The notes under the pieces were generated by a model. It did not search any database, had not been told where the DNA came from, and saw only the letters and a list, made by a program, of their open reading frames with translations. Made by a program: the position numbers and the translations under genes. From Bradysia coprophila (taxonomy: Eukaryota; Arthropoda; Insecta; Diptera; Sciaridae), in contig NW_023503409.1 in the NCBI RefSeq assembly GCF_014529535.1, positions 2,976,390 through 3,040,389 of the forward strand: 64,000 nucleotides of DNA. Direction: 5' to 3'. Positions 1 through 10,904 of this stretch are shown here, in pieces. How positions within the stretch are numbered: the first letter of the stretch is position 1; each line of letters begins with the position of its first letter.

Positions 1-616
1 TTGGTTGAAGAAAAAGTAACAAAACTAAAGTTTTGCTTTTTCTACATATGAGAAAATATGGTAATAATTGATTGCAAAGAGAAATAATTTAGAAAGGCAT
101 CGAATTAAAGTGATACACTGAAAAATGATTTTGATATCCTAAAAAAAGGTTTTTCTTCCTGAAGTACCAAAACCGTCACATTCACTCACCAAATTTAGTA
201 CCGAAAGAGCTACATTCTCCGACACTTTTTTCTCTCAATTTTCATTCCCGCTTATGTCATTTTCGATCCTATCTTTATTCTTTCCCAAATGTGTCATGTG
301 ATATAATGAAGTCAATTTAAACTCAAATCCAGCAATTTATTGTGTGAACTGCAATAACATACACTAATTTATGTTCAATATTCATTCTGTATTAATATTA
401 AGCGTTGTTTCACTACATTTCGAATTTCGAAGAGTATTAAATATGATTTTCTTGTTATAAAGAATGCACTAAATGATAATGCTACGCGCGTATGCATTAA
501 TTGGTATTGCTACGCGCTGAACGAAAAATGCTGTACGGTCAACAAATGTAAACAACGACATTAAATTTTTGTATGTTGTTTTGTTCGGAATGTGACTTTG
601 GTACTCCAGGAAGAAA

Positions 617-776
617 AATAGTATACATACCACGGATCAAAAAGGTGTGTTTTAGACCACGGTGGTGAAAACGTCCTTGGTCTCCGCTCCGCTTCGCGTC
701 GCTCCATCCCTGGACGTTTTCACCACCTGGGTCTAAAACACACCTTTTTGATCCTTGGTATGTAACATACTATTCG
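617..776. repeat. Imperfect hairpin with GC-rich loop
   Basis: About 60 bp at 617-676 pairs with 712-776; the core GGATCAAAAAGGTGTG is exact. The ~35-bp loop is rich in CTCCGCTTCGC-type motifs resembling the GC-rich parts of the palindrome at 2274-2720. It lies inside the large foldback element. Confidence 0.8.
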
Positions 777-779
777 ATG

Positions 780-1070
780 TTTTGAAAAAAGATTTTTGAT
801 ATCCTGTCAGCATGATATACTAAAAAATAATAAATTTTGATATCTTAAATAAATAATAAAGATGTCAAATCTTTAAAAATTTGATCTCTCGAAATTGATA
901 TCCCCAAAAATGATTATGATTCACCGAAATTTGAAATTGATACCCAAAAAAGGAATTCTGATATCCAAAAAAAAAGGAATTGATGACCCGAAAAAATAAT
1001 TCTGATATCACCAAAAGCAAATTTTGATATACCAAATAGAAATTGATAACTCAGAAAAATGAATTTTCTC
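780..1070. repeat. Degenerate short tandem repeat (GATATC / CCAAAAA type)
   Basis: A loose unit of about 22-28 bp built on AATTTTGATATC followed by CCNAAAAA recurs about ten times with many substitutions. Non-coding; inside the large foldback element. Confidence 0.55.
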
Positions 1071-2158
1071 GAGATTTCTTATAAACGGAGATAAATAATT
1101 AACAAAGCGAGATAATTTTATTGAAAACGGAGTCATAGTATACCGTCATTCAAAAAGGAAGTCACGCTCATAGGGACGGACCCACTTTTCGAAAAACGTG
1201 ACGTGTTCTGACATATGCGACGGACCCACATTCTCTGAAATCGGACGTCCTCTCTTTGTTAAAACACTTAAAAGAAGTTAGCATCTCTGATATTTCTTTA
1301 TGTTCTGATTGAGGGACTGGAGTACTACACGAAACTGTATTTAGTTTCCGGATCCGCTCGGCATACATGACCGCCCAGAACACGAGTCAATTTGAATACA
1401 GATTGTTATCGCAACGGATAGAGGGACTAATTCTAAGCTAATTCGTGTTAAAATGGCTTCCCTCTACAACCTGGCCACGTAGCTAATCCAGCTAAAGTCG
1501 AAAATTCGCCATTGTTCAATGGTGATATACGTCCAAGACGAAGACAGTTTGATACTCTTTGAATATTGGTAGAGGATTGCATGCTCTATTAAAAGCTGTG
1601 AATTGATTTTACAAAAGTCATCTGAATTGTGCACCATTAGAAAAGTTTATTTTCACCATTAGTGAACTAAAAATGTATTGAGTGAAAAGACATAGAATTG
1701 AAATCGAAATTTTTCTCAACGTGGACGAAGCATGCAAAGTCATCTAAGTCCTCAAAAATCGATTCTTCTGCGGCAGTTATCGAACCATGACTTTTGTTGT
1801 GATTTTTTTGGTTTTAGAATATACTTATGATGTTTAACTTGAATTTACTTTTCCCTTATACGGACGTCCGCTTTGGGGGATGGACCCCAAAATCAGAAAG
1901 CGGACATGGTGTGATTTAGGATGGACCCACCTCAAAAAAAATCGAAAAAAACGTGACGTCCTTTTTGGACAACGCCTATCTACTTTTCTAAATTTTTTAT
2001 CTCAGTTTTTAGTTGTTTTTCTCCATTTGAGGCTCCGTTTTTAAATTCTATTTTTCTGAAAGTATTCTCTCAACTTTTTAATTTGTTGATTTGTTTCTTC
2101 CATACATTTATTATTTCCATATCTAGCTATAATAGACTGCTAAACTGTATGCTAAAAT

Positions 2159-2262
2159 GATGTATGTCCTAGGATCTAGTAAAACGCCCTTATGTTCCAT
2201 TTCGTAGAAGGATGTATGTCCTAGAATCGAGCAAAACGCCTTTACGTTACATTTCGTAACGG
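2159..2262. repeat. Two tandem copies of a 52-bp repeat
   Basis: 2159-2210 and 2211-2262 are two diverged copies of one 52-bp unit that starts GATGTATGTCCTAG and ends in CATTTCGTA. A third partial copy forms the loop of the adjacent palindrome (about 2473-2521), suggesting that the palindrome interrupts or grew from this array. Confidence 0.7.
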
Positions 2263-2273
2263 ATCAATCAAGG

Positions 2274-2720
2274 AGACGAAGCGAGAGAAAAAAATTAACT
2301 CCTAAGTTACCAATACCGTTCCGGCGCCCGGCTCGCATTGCGGCCCTCCGCTTCGCTCCGGGGCAATGGGCCGGATCGCCCGGCGTGTTAAAACACTTTT
2401 TATGTGCAATGAAAATTGGTATTCGTTTCGTAAAAAAATGAATTCTGTGGGGACGAACTAAACTCCTTTACGTTACATTTCGTAAAAGGATAAATCTCCT
2501 AGGATCGATCAAAACGCTGGCCGTAAAGGAGTTTAGTTCGTCCCCACAGAATTCATTTTTTTACGAAGCGAATACCAATTTTCATTGCACTTAAAAAGCG
2601 TTTTAACACGCCGAGCGATCCGGCCCATTGCCCCGGAGCGAAGCGGAGGGCCGCAATGCGAGCCGGGCGCCGGAACGGTGTCGGTAACTTAGGAGTTAAT
2701 TTTTTTTTCTCGCTTCGTCT
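2274..2720. repeat. Long near-perfect palindrome (199-bp arms, ~49-bp loop)
   Basis: 2274-2472 is the reverse complement of 2522-2720 with only scattered mismatches. The arms contain GC-rich blocks unlike the AT-rich surroundings. Arm similarity implies recent origin or gene conversion. As RNA or single-stranded DNA it would form a very stable hairpin. Nested foldback within the 1-3067 element. Confidence 0.85.
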
Positions 2721-3067
2721 AATTTGTTTTACATAAAACTGAATTTACAGAAAAAACAAAGTTCAAAAATATTACATCTAACCACCGATCCATTGATTTG
2801 TTTCAATAACAATAATCATCCACAAACTTATAGTTTTTGCGAAGTCATAGAAAATGATGTATAACACAACAGATAAAGAGAGAGCAATTTTTAAAAGGAA
2901 ACTCAATCCGTTGCTCTAAAAAAAATTACCATTCATTTATTCACTTTTATCTCAATCTTCTTTTCGTTCTCATTTCAAAATTATTTCTCTTTGCAATCAA
3001 TTATTACCATATTTTCTCATATGTAGAAAAAGCAAAACTTTAGTTTTGTTACTTTTTCTTCAACCAA

Positions 3068-3720
3068 ACTCCTTATATACTAAAACAAAACTTTATTTTT
3101 GAAAACCAAAATTCTTTATATACTTACAAAACTTTTTTTGAAAACAAAAATATTTTTTGGAAACAAAAACAAATTTTGAAAAGATATGCTAAAAGATATG
3201 CCAAAAAAAATACCGTCCCAATGAAGACCTACATCTACTTTATATACTTAAATATGCTTGTTCAAATTTTCTGAATTCATTTTTAATGTACAATCCATTG
3301 GGTTTTCTGTCGACTTCCTCTTTTGAAATTTTGTTTTTTACCATTTAATGCAATAAAGAAATCACCGGACGTACAAGGGTCACGTAAGCAAAGATATACA
3401 GGTTCGTACGGTTCGTACAGTTGATAACGTCGCAGCGTCTGCTACGTCCTCTACTAGTCTTTAAAAAAAATTCTCATTACCATCTTCGTCAAGAGCGACA
3501 CAATTTTACAGTGGTCAAATCAAACAACTATTTCGCATCTGGTATCGCTGGTATCACAGGTAATGGTAAGTCTAATGTCATAACGTTGATGACGTTTCTT
3601 ACGAAAAGGTATACAAAGTATACAAACGACACAAACACTCATTGATTATATAGCTTCTGTTGTGGCTGTCAACATTTTTGCAACTTCACCTGGAAAATTG
3701 AAATAATAACAGAAAAAACA
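3068..3720. other. Region upstream of Sgf29, no gene seen
   Basis: AT-rich sequence with an A/T-tract repeat near 3070-3180 (CTTTATATACT occurs twice about 42 bp apart) and a direct duplication of GTTCGTAC at 3403-3418. The 5' UTR and promoter of Sgf29 should lie here, but I see no clear TATA box or initiator. Confidence 0.4.
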
Positions 3721-4734
3721 ATGTCAGCAGAAGCTGCAGCTTTTCAAGTTCAGGTATTTATAAGAATGCTGTAGCATTTACTATCATTTACCATCATTTT
3801 GTTCAATTTTAACTCATTTTATATATAGGAACGTCTGCGCGCTCTTCAAGGGTTGATTCATGACATCGACAATGAAAGGCGACGTAACGAACAGAACCTG
3901 AACAGCATCTTTCGAACTCAGGAAAAACTGTCATTCGACGCCATGCAACAAAGTTCATTGCAGCAAAAAATTCGTACATTGTACAAGATCGGCCTACACG
4001 ACGCCTCCCAAGAAGAGAATCTTCTGCGTCAGGCGTTGGCCAAAATCCAAGAAATTCGAGCCATACGAAACGAGCGTCGAATTCACGCACGAAATTCTGG
4101 TAACAAGGAAACGATTCGTCGAGGAGCGCTGATGAAAATGTTGGAAATATCAGCGCAAACACTACCGTTGTTCGTCAGTAAAATCGGCGAAACGAAAATT
4201 CCAGCTCTATGCGGTTGCATCCCAGCAGATTCGTCGTACGTGGCAAAACCAGGAGATATGGTTGCGGCATTGGTCAAAGGTCTCGAAGAAGATGAAAATT
4301 GGATTTTGGCCGAAGTCGTGTCCTTCTTGCCGAACCAAAATAAATACGAAGTGGATGACATTGACGAGGAGCAGAAAGATCGTCATATTTTGAGTAAATG
4401 TCGCGTGATTCCGTTGCCGTTGATGCGAGCAAATCCTGAAACCGATGCTAGCGCATTGTTTTCCAAGGGTACCATGGTGAACGCTTTGTATCCACAAACG
4501 ACCTGCTTTTACAAAGCAATCATCAATCAATTGCCGCAGGCTGCCACCGATGAATATGAACTGGTAATACTGACATTGATGCATTTCCGTTCCGAATCCC
4601 CTAACATTCGACTTATTTTTCAGCTATTCGAGGATGCTGCATATGCTGATGGATTTTCGCCCCCATTGTATGTACCGCAACGGTATGTGATTGCTTACAA
4701 GCAGACAAAGAAGTTTGGCAGCGTGTCAAGTTGA
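3721..4734 (+). CDS. Sgf29: SAGA-associated factor 29 homologue (tandem Tudor, Sgf29/CCDC101)
   Basis: Three exons: 3721-3753, 3829-4563 and 4624-4734; introns have GT-AG ends and the second is only 60 nt. The protein is 292 aa, normal for the family. Residues 1-90 are helical and coiled-coil-like. A tandem Tudor region follows: the first Tudor opens with GDMVAALVKG and the second begins near FSKGTMVNALYP and runs through LFEDAAYADGFSPPL, close to human SGF29. Family knowledge: it binds di- and trimethylated H3K4 and recruits the SAGA acetyltransferase module in the nucleus. Removing the 60-nt intron restores the family join YELLFED. After the UGA stop the same frame stays open and acidic to 4806 (see findings). 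Transcribed toward shrub. Confidence 0.93.
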
Positions 4735-4806
4735 CAGGAGAATTTGATCGTTGAAGAGATGGCCATGGACGAGGACCTGATGCTTGATGACGACGAATAT
4801 CAGTAA
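4735..4806 (+). other. Possible stop-codon readthrough extension of Sgf29
   Basis: Directly after the TGA at 4732-4734 the same frame continues for 23 codons to TAA at 4804-4806. It encodes an acidic, methionine-rich tail ending MLDDDEYQ. The stop context is TGA followed by C, the leakiest tetranucleotide in animals. No plausible intron removes the TGA (the only GT-AG pair would be 15 nt). It could equally be 3' UTR or an assembly substitution. Confidence 0.35.
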
Positions 4807-5622
4807 ATAGATTTAATTTTGTCGAAGAATTGGAATTAGGAATCACATCGAAATTACATGTGTGTGCTATGCGGAATGTGCATTTTTAATTGGGAATAAT
4901 TCTGCGCAGGTTTCTGGGAGGATTTTTATAAACTCTGCCTGCCCCTGTCAATTTGAAGTCGTTGGTTCAATTTCCGAGTTCTTAACAGTTGAACTACTGA
5001 AGCGACAATTTCCATTTACACCCTTCGCACAATTGTTGGAATAGCTTGTTGACAGTAGGAATAGCTTGTCAATAGTTTGTTTCATCCTCTCGTCTTTGGT
5101 CCGACTGCTTGTAGACAATGTATGTATTTCAGACACAAAGCATATCCTGAGTCAATTAGCATTTGGTAAATTTATTTCCATCAAATTTTTTTAGTCAAAA
5201 TTAATTGCTAAGATTCAATTTATTGATTTTTAGCCTATTATTCGGAACAAGCATTTTGATGACTCAGTGTGCAACAACGTAAGCTTACATTAAATATGCT
5301 GAACGACAACCAGATTTCCCTTTTCTATGTACATTTCTTCAGTTGCTATCCGAATATCTCCGACTGTTCCAAAAAAATCGACGCAAATTACGAAACAAAA
5401 ATTTTTGAATTTTTCTTTTACAAAAATAATGAAACCGAAAACTTTTTATGAGAAAAGAACAAAGAAACTTCTAACTTCTCTCATCTGAAAGATCAATTTT
5501 ACCAAGAGGAGTTTGTGTGTGTTTGTTGAGTTGATAATAAATTTGGTTAATGAGAAGAATAAAGGAGATAAAAATTCTGTTTGTTCTCTCGTTTATAATT
5601 AAATTTGTATGACAAAAACCAA
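4807..5622. other. Intergenic, convergent 3' ends of Sgf29 and shrub
   Basis: AT-rich and without a supported gene. It should contain the two converging 3' UTRs. Confidence 0.5.
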
Positions 5623-7315
5623 TCAATTGGCCCACGACATCAACTGCTTCATATCTTCATCGTCATCTTCAACCGGACCAGCAGCAACGGCTAAAATATT
5701 ATTCATAGAAATCAGCAATCATTCGACGAATATGAATATTGTTTTCGGTTAACTTACGCTTCTTTTTGACTTTTGTCTTATCCTTGAGTTCATCCGTTGG
5801 TACTTCTGGCAGTTCCGTCGCTGGACCACCGACACCGAGCAATTCTTTGTCTAACTCTTCTTGTTCCAATTCTTCCAATTCCTTTTCTAATTCGTCTTCG
5901 TCAATATCATTTCCTACAGGACAAAGAACAAAAACCTTGAGCAATGCATCGCTATGAATAGCGTAACTGAAAATGCTTACCGAAAGCGACTGGATTCGAA
6001 ATGGCATCACTAATTTCCTTGGCTACGTCTTGTTGTTCAGCAATATCTTCCATCATGTCATGAACTTGATCGACATCCCTGAAAATTGATAATTAAAAAA
6101 ATTAGAGTCGGTCAGATCGATTCATGAAATAATCATAATTCGTACATGCTGTTGTGGGCTGCCTTAAGAGCATCGGAAGCAACTTTCATCGTAGTCAATA
6201 CGTTGGTGTTCGTGTTTGCACTTTCCAGTGCTTCTCTTTGCATTTCGATTGTCGACAGTGTTCCGTCGATTTGTTGTAATTGCTTTTCATATCGCTTCTT
6301 TCGTTTCAAGGCTGCAATTGCGGCTGCAAAATCGAAGGAAATTTTGAGATACGACAAAAACGTTTAGGAAGAAACAATCGGATGTTTTCTACTTTATGGG
6401 AGACTTGACTCCTCTGAAGCACTCTAAATCGAATATTTAGGATGATTCAGAGGAGTCTAATCACCAATAAAAATGTAGAGTCATGTCATGACATGTGTTG
6501 CTTGTATTAAGAACCAAAAGCCCATTCAAAATTCGACGTTTGAATATTTGGTCCCACTTCACCTTTCAATTTAAAAACCAAAATATTTTGGAAAATTATT
6601 GCAATCGACGAAGACAAAACATTGTCTCAAAACTTGTAGAACATCAAATACCTTCGTCAACGAAAAATTCACTGAAAAAAATTGACAGAAACCCATCACT
6701 TATGGCGTTTCAATGTAACATCAAGATATGATCATTTGAATAAGACATCTACGAGATAAAGCAAAATTGAGTCACAATCACCTAATATGTAACTTTGAAC
6801 AATGAACGAAAAAGATATGAGCGAAAGACTGCAATCATCGCACAGTTAATAAAACGGTAAAAGCAATCATCTTCATCATGTAACCATTTTCATGAAGACA
6901 AATGGACATTTTTGTGTTATGACTCATCATCGTTTAGTTGGGAAAAACGTAAACAAGAAAGGGTGATTTGACTGGGTGATTCTAATGACAAGAGAAAGTT
7001 TTTTTTTAATTGTTGCAATTGTGTCTGGAAGGGAACAGGTGCTATTTTGTACAAACAAAGAAAGTCAGGGCGTTTGGGTAAACTGAGCAATTTCATTATC
7101 GCAAACATTATCACATTGCCATTGTGACGGTATTTACCTCGTTTGTTTTTCGTTCCGTTTTTCCTAGCTTCGGCCAATTCGATTTCTATTTTCTTTTCCA
7201 AAAAATCCTGTTTCTTTAGCAACATATTCTCCGTTTCCTTCAGTTTTTGAATCGCATCACCCGTTGTCAGCGTGGGCTCCTTCTTTGCACCAAACATTTT
7301 CCCGAAAAAACTCAT
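5623..7315 (-). CDS. shrb: ESCRT-III subunit Shrub / CHMP4 (Snf7 family)
   Basis: Five exons on the minus strand: 7315-7138, 6323-6146, 6078-5981, 5913-5758 and 5690-5623, with GT-AG sites and consistent phases; 225 aa, as in CHMP4 proteins. It starts MSFFGKMFGAKK, has the basic helix-1 region (KKQDFLEKKIE, GTKNKR), the Snf7 core (ALKRKKRYEKQL, IDGTLSTIEMQREALE), the acidic linker with DEDELEKELEELEQEELDKE, and the C-terminal EDMKQLMSWAN, which matches the ALIX/Bro1-binding helix of CHMP4. Family knowledge: it polymerises on membranes to drive endosomal sorting, abscission and membrane repair. Intron 1 is 814 nt and holds nothing recognisable. Confidence 0.96.
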
Positions 7316-8484
7316 CTTTCCGTTGTAAATATCACAATCACTGTAAACGAAAATTAATCCTTGTGATTTTGGGAATTTGCGACTTTAAAAATTTTTTTCG
7401 TGGCTAGACGAAACAACACACAGAAAAATACTTTGCTTTTGACAAATGTATATTATGGGATGCGTCATCGTCAAAATACGACATTGGAAAATACGACATG
7501 ACGCAAGACAAGCGACAAGTCTACATGTATAACGGCTGCTCTAGGAATCGGTTCCGATAAGGCGGGCTGTGTATCATTAATTTATCGTCTCAAAATAATC
7601 ATTGAATTTTGAATGGGTTTCGCCAAGGCCAAATAACCTTAGGTTTCGCAGCACAGATTTTGAGAAAGGAAAGAGTTTGTCTCAAAAAGCAGTGATTTTA
7701 TGGCAATATTGAATCTTGTCTAATGGCACTTAAGTAGAAGTGGGCGACACGGGCGACACCTTCCGACAAAAAAAAACTTACTGAACAACAAAAGAAATCG
7801 TGAAAAGCAAAGATCATTTACAGTCAAAATGTATGAACAAATCTGTGATGATTTATATTTTGTTTAACAGCTTTTTACAGTATTTATAAATAAAATAATT
7901 CTGCCAAGTTCTTGGAAGGTGGAATTGTACCAAGAATCGATGCAACATTTCCACGCTGAATTGAGAGTGCTAACCGCTGGAACATAAAACTCGTCGCTCT
8001 TTTCTCATGAGTAACTTCAGCGATCTTGCTTCCAATAGACAATCTGCATGAGTTTTTGAAACTATTTTATTCTGATAGGTTAGGTCTCAAAACCCATAGA
8101 TACGAAGTTTTATAGCTCAATGATGTTAATTAATATTTTTAATTAGCTGTTAAAGTTTTCGCTAGTCACTGACGTCATCATTTTCGCAAAGTTGTAGTTG
8201 GATTTGTTTGAAAGTGTTAGTGGACATGAATAAGTTATAGTTGGGTACCTCAAACGGTACATATTTTCATATGACTTTATTTCTTAGTCACATCTGCCTT
8301 TTTGATATACAATGTTTCACTATGAAATATCAAATATTAACAATATTAAGTAAAACATCAAAAAAAATTAAATTTATAACTCAAATTTCCCTTTTTTTAA
8401 TCAAAAAAATATTCGACCTGTAACACTTGACCTGTAAAAATCAGTACCACCAACGTAACACAAAAAAACGAAAGCTTAAACAAA
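7316..8484. other. Intergenic, shrub to THAP gene
   Basis: Should hold the shrub promoter and 5' UTR. There is one perfect TGACGTCA (CRE-type) palindrome at 8170-8177. No gene or long repeat seen. Confidence 0.4.
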
Positions 8485-8963
8485 ATGTCACCGAAATACT
8501 GTTTTGTGCTTTCATGCAGATATAATTCAAATAAAAATCCAGATAAACTTTTTTTTAACGTGCCGAGAAATGTATCTACAAGAACAAATTGGTGTATTTC
8601 AGTTGGACGCAATGTAAAAAGTATGGGTATTAACTCAAGGGCCTATTGCTGCGAAGATCATTTCAATGTAAAAACATAACCTCAAGTCTCATCGATCAAC
8701 ACGAAAAGATTATTAAATCCTTTTGTCCCTTACAGATCGATGAAGACCTCGAGGATAATCCAGATCCAGCATCGAAATCCAAACTCAAAAATGGTGTCCT
8801 TCCGTGCTTAAAACGTCTGGACAATCTTTCACCCAACATTGTTTCATTCACGTCGTTCGTTTCAAAAAGCAATGGATCGATTCATTCTAAAAGTCCGGAA
8901 GGTGTGATTTTTGCATTTTCCAGCCTTGATGTTCCAATCTTGTGTTCACTGAGTTTGCTATGA
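8485..8963 (+). CDS. Small THAP-type zinc finger protein
   Basis: Two exons, 8485-8667 and 8736-8963, separated by a 68-nt GT-AG intron; 136 aa. Residues 1 to about 90 form a THAP domain: C6 and C11, an invariant-type W36, then C56 and H59 in YCCEDHF (C2CH zinc ligands), and GVLPCLK, which fits the AVPTIF-type box that closes the domain. The splice joins HFN directly to the DEDLEDN segment that THAP proteins carry there. The remaining C-terminus is unrecognised and short. Family knowledge: THAP domains bind DNA and occur in cellular regulators and in P-element transposases. No DDE or RNase H region follows, so this is a stand-alone small gene or a remnant of a P-like transposon. No ATG lies upstream in frame. 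Confidence 0.75.
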
Positions 8964-9126
8964 AATCCATAAACATTTCAAAATCTACTTCTGGTAAATT
9001 GTTGCACGTTGCTCATTTTTAAAAACGATTACACAACCGGCATTAAGTAATTTTACACATTTACTTGACATTCGTTTGTTTACTTTTTGATTTTTAAAGT
9101 TGGTAGACTGATAAACTAAGAAACAA

Positions 9127-9198
9127 TGACGTCATTGATGATTTACCGATGTGTTAGTGGATATATTACAAATAAATGCTCGTTAGAGTATGACGTCA
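9127..9198. promoter_or_regulatory. Two perfect CRE-type palindromes 3' of the THAP gene
   Basis: TGACGTCA occurs at 9127-9134 and 9191-9198, with a third copy at 8170-8177 on the other side of the THAP gene. Three exact octamers in about 1 kb of AT-rich DNA is more than expected. Whether they are CREB/ATF sites or part of a degraded element's ends is not decidable here. Confidence 0.35.
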
Positions 9199-9303
9199 CA
9201 CTTAACTCCTTTAGTAATCTTTTTAATTAATTTAAAAAAAATAGAAGCAATATTTTGATTATGCGTAATGGTGAATGTTATTTATTTCTATGTTAGTTTT
9301 CGT

Positions 9304-9489
9304 CTAAAAATGGTTTGAAGTGATTCTATAAATATGCAGATTGTCTATTGCCTTTATTAGTTTAATTGCTTCTTTGCCAAAAACACCAGACGTCTCTGTG
9401 GCTACTGGAATGAAAATAAATTGTTCTCGCAAATCGACATAGGGTTCGTACTTCTTTTCTTCCGCGTGTTTTGCAGCCCAACCTAATTC
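9304..9489 (-). pseudogene. Retroelement ORF relic (C-terminal fragment)
   Basis: Reading 9489 to 9304 on the minus strand gives 62 open codons ending in TAG, with FIFIPVATETSGVFGKEA in the middle. The pattern F-x-P-[VA]-x-x-ETSG-x-x-G-x-x-A matches what I recall from the C-terminal part of LINE-type reverse transcriptase proteins. No RT catalytic motif lies nearby, so it is a short isolated remnant. It could instead be a lone exon of an unknown gene. Confidence 0.4.
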
Positions 9490-9696
9490 TGAACAAATCT
9501 AATTTTTTTCAGCTCAAATTGTTGCCTGGTAAATTACTACATCCCGTGTTATTTTGTGTGTAATTACAGTGCAAATGATTAAAAATTTCTTTCGATTGTG
9601 TAAACATCAAAGGAATTGAATAAACTAGATAAAACCGAAATCCTCCATACATTTAGACCAGAAAGTGATCTTTGCATTCCATACAATTGGTTGCTA

Positions 9697-9800
9697 GGAA
9701 TTTCGCGCCGCGTCATTCACAATAATTGATAAAATGACACATTTTGTATAAGGAAAATGTCACTTTGTGGGTTATTGTGAATGACACGGCGCGAAATTCC
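9697..9800. repeat. Short foldback (~48-bp arms)
   Basis: 9697-9745 pairs imperfectly with 9754-9800, leaving about 8 bases of loop. The outer 15 bp of the stem (GGAATTTCGCGCCGC against the opposite strand) is strongest. Probably a MITE-like hairpin. Confidence 0.75.
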
Positions 9801-10280
9801 TCAACACCCATACAGTGTCAATAGTTAAACAACAATTCACCATTTAAAACGAGTCGTAGAGTCGTTACAGATATTAATCATTATTATCAATAACATTAAC
9901 TAACTGCTTACAAATATTTATTTTGGGAAGTGGGAAGTTTATAGCCTCAGCGGAAGGCAAGGGGTATAACCTCACGTGCCAACTTAACAATCTGGAAGCA
10001 CTTAGGTAACTATATTTAATCTGCTCATGCGAAAAATTAATTTACCTCCCTAAAAACTGATGGAGCCATTACCTATCTGTTTTTCGGACTAGTGCAGATG
10101 TACTAATTTTAACGAGCTTTTAAAGCATAAAACAGTCGAAAATACAGGCTCGGAGATCGACTCTTTTGAAATTGGAAATCCGAATGAAATTTTGGTCCGA
10201 TTATCTGATGTTGATTTTCTGAAAGTGTTAGGACCAAGGCTATGGACTGTTGGGGAGGTCACGCAGACCGCCATTTTATT

Positions 10281-10396
10281 AGATACGCGGGGACCCGGGG
10301 ACACACAAAACAGAATTCACCTACTATGAAATTGTCAAATTTGAGAATCCATCTTCTACGAAAATGTCAAATTTTGTGTGTGTCACCCGCGTATCT
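10281..10396. repeat. Short MITE-like unit with inverted ends
   Basis: It starts AGATACGCGGG and ends CCCGCGTATCT, with a second inner matching pair (GACACACAAAA / TTTTGTGTGTGTC). About 116 bp, non-coding, 500 bp upstream of the galactosyltransferase gene. Confidence 0.6.
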
Positions 10397-10904
10397 GTAT
10401 GTCTCGCGTTCATCTGGAATATAGTGACAAGTTACACACTTCCGGAGATTCAATTCTGTTAATGATTACTGAACGAACGTTCGTTTTCATCATTGCGCCA
10501 AATTTTCACCAACTCTTTTAAACGACCGCTCAGTTCAACAAAAAAAAGTCGAGTGGAATCAGTGGAATGTAAATTATTTTCAGTGTATGAGTGTAGGTGA
10601 ATCATCACTCTACTACCACCGCACATGACAACTAACGTTGACGACTTTTGACACTTTTTGAATATTATTTTTTGATCGCGCTACGTTTGCTTAATTAATG
10701 CGATCTGCGGTCAAAATTAACATAAAAAAGTGGAAATGAATTTGACTGATATGTGTATTTAGAAGTGCCTGTTAGTGTAATATTAGGAGTGTGGAAAAGG
10801 TATTGTCCAATTAATTGGTCATCGGTGGTCGCCCTTGAAATTGGGTCTCATTTTCAGGACGTCAAACAGCGTGAAATAAACGAAATGCTACAAGAAACAA
10901 TGAG

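Larger units (their letters stand above)
1..3067. mobile_element. Large foldback/TIR element, about 3.07 kb
   Basis: Bases 1-90 are an almost exact reverse complement of 2978-3067, so the stretch has terminal inverted repeats of about 90 bp. No long reading frame or transposase motif is visible between them, so it looks non-autonomous. The interior holds a hairpin (617-776), a degenerate GATATC-type repeat (about 780-1070), a 52-bp tandem repeat (2159-2262) and a 199-bp-arm palindrome (2274-2720). The left repeat starts at the window's first base, so the true left end and any target-site duplication may lie outside. Family unassigned. Confidence 0.75.

Noticed and set aside
3421..3645. 74-codon plus-strand frame upstream of Sgf29
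   Set aside because: Starts at TTG, has no recognisable domain and no splice site that joins it to Sgf29 exon 1.
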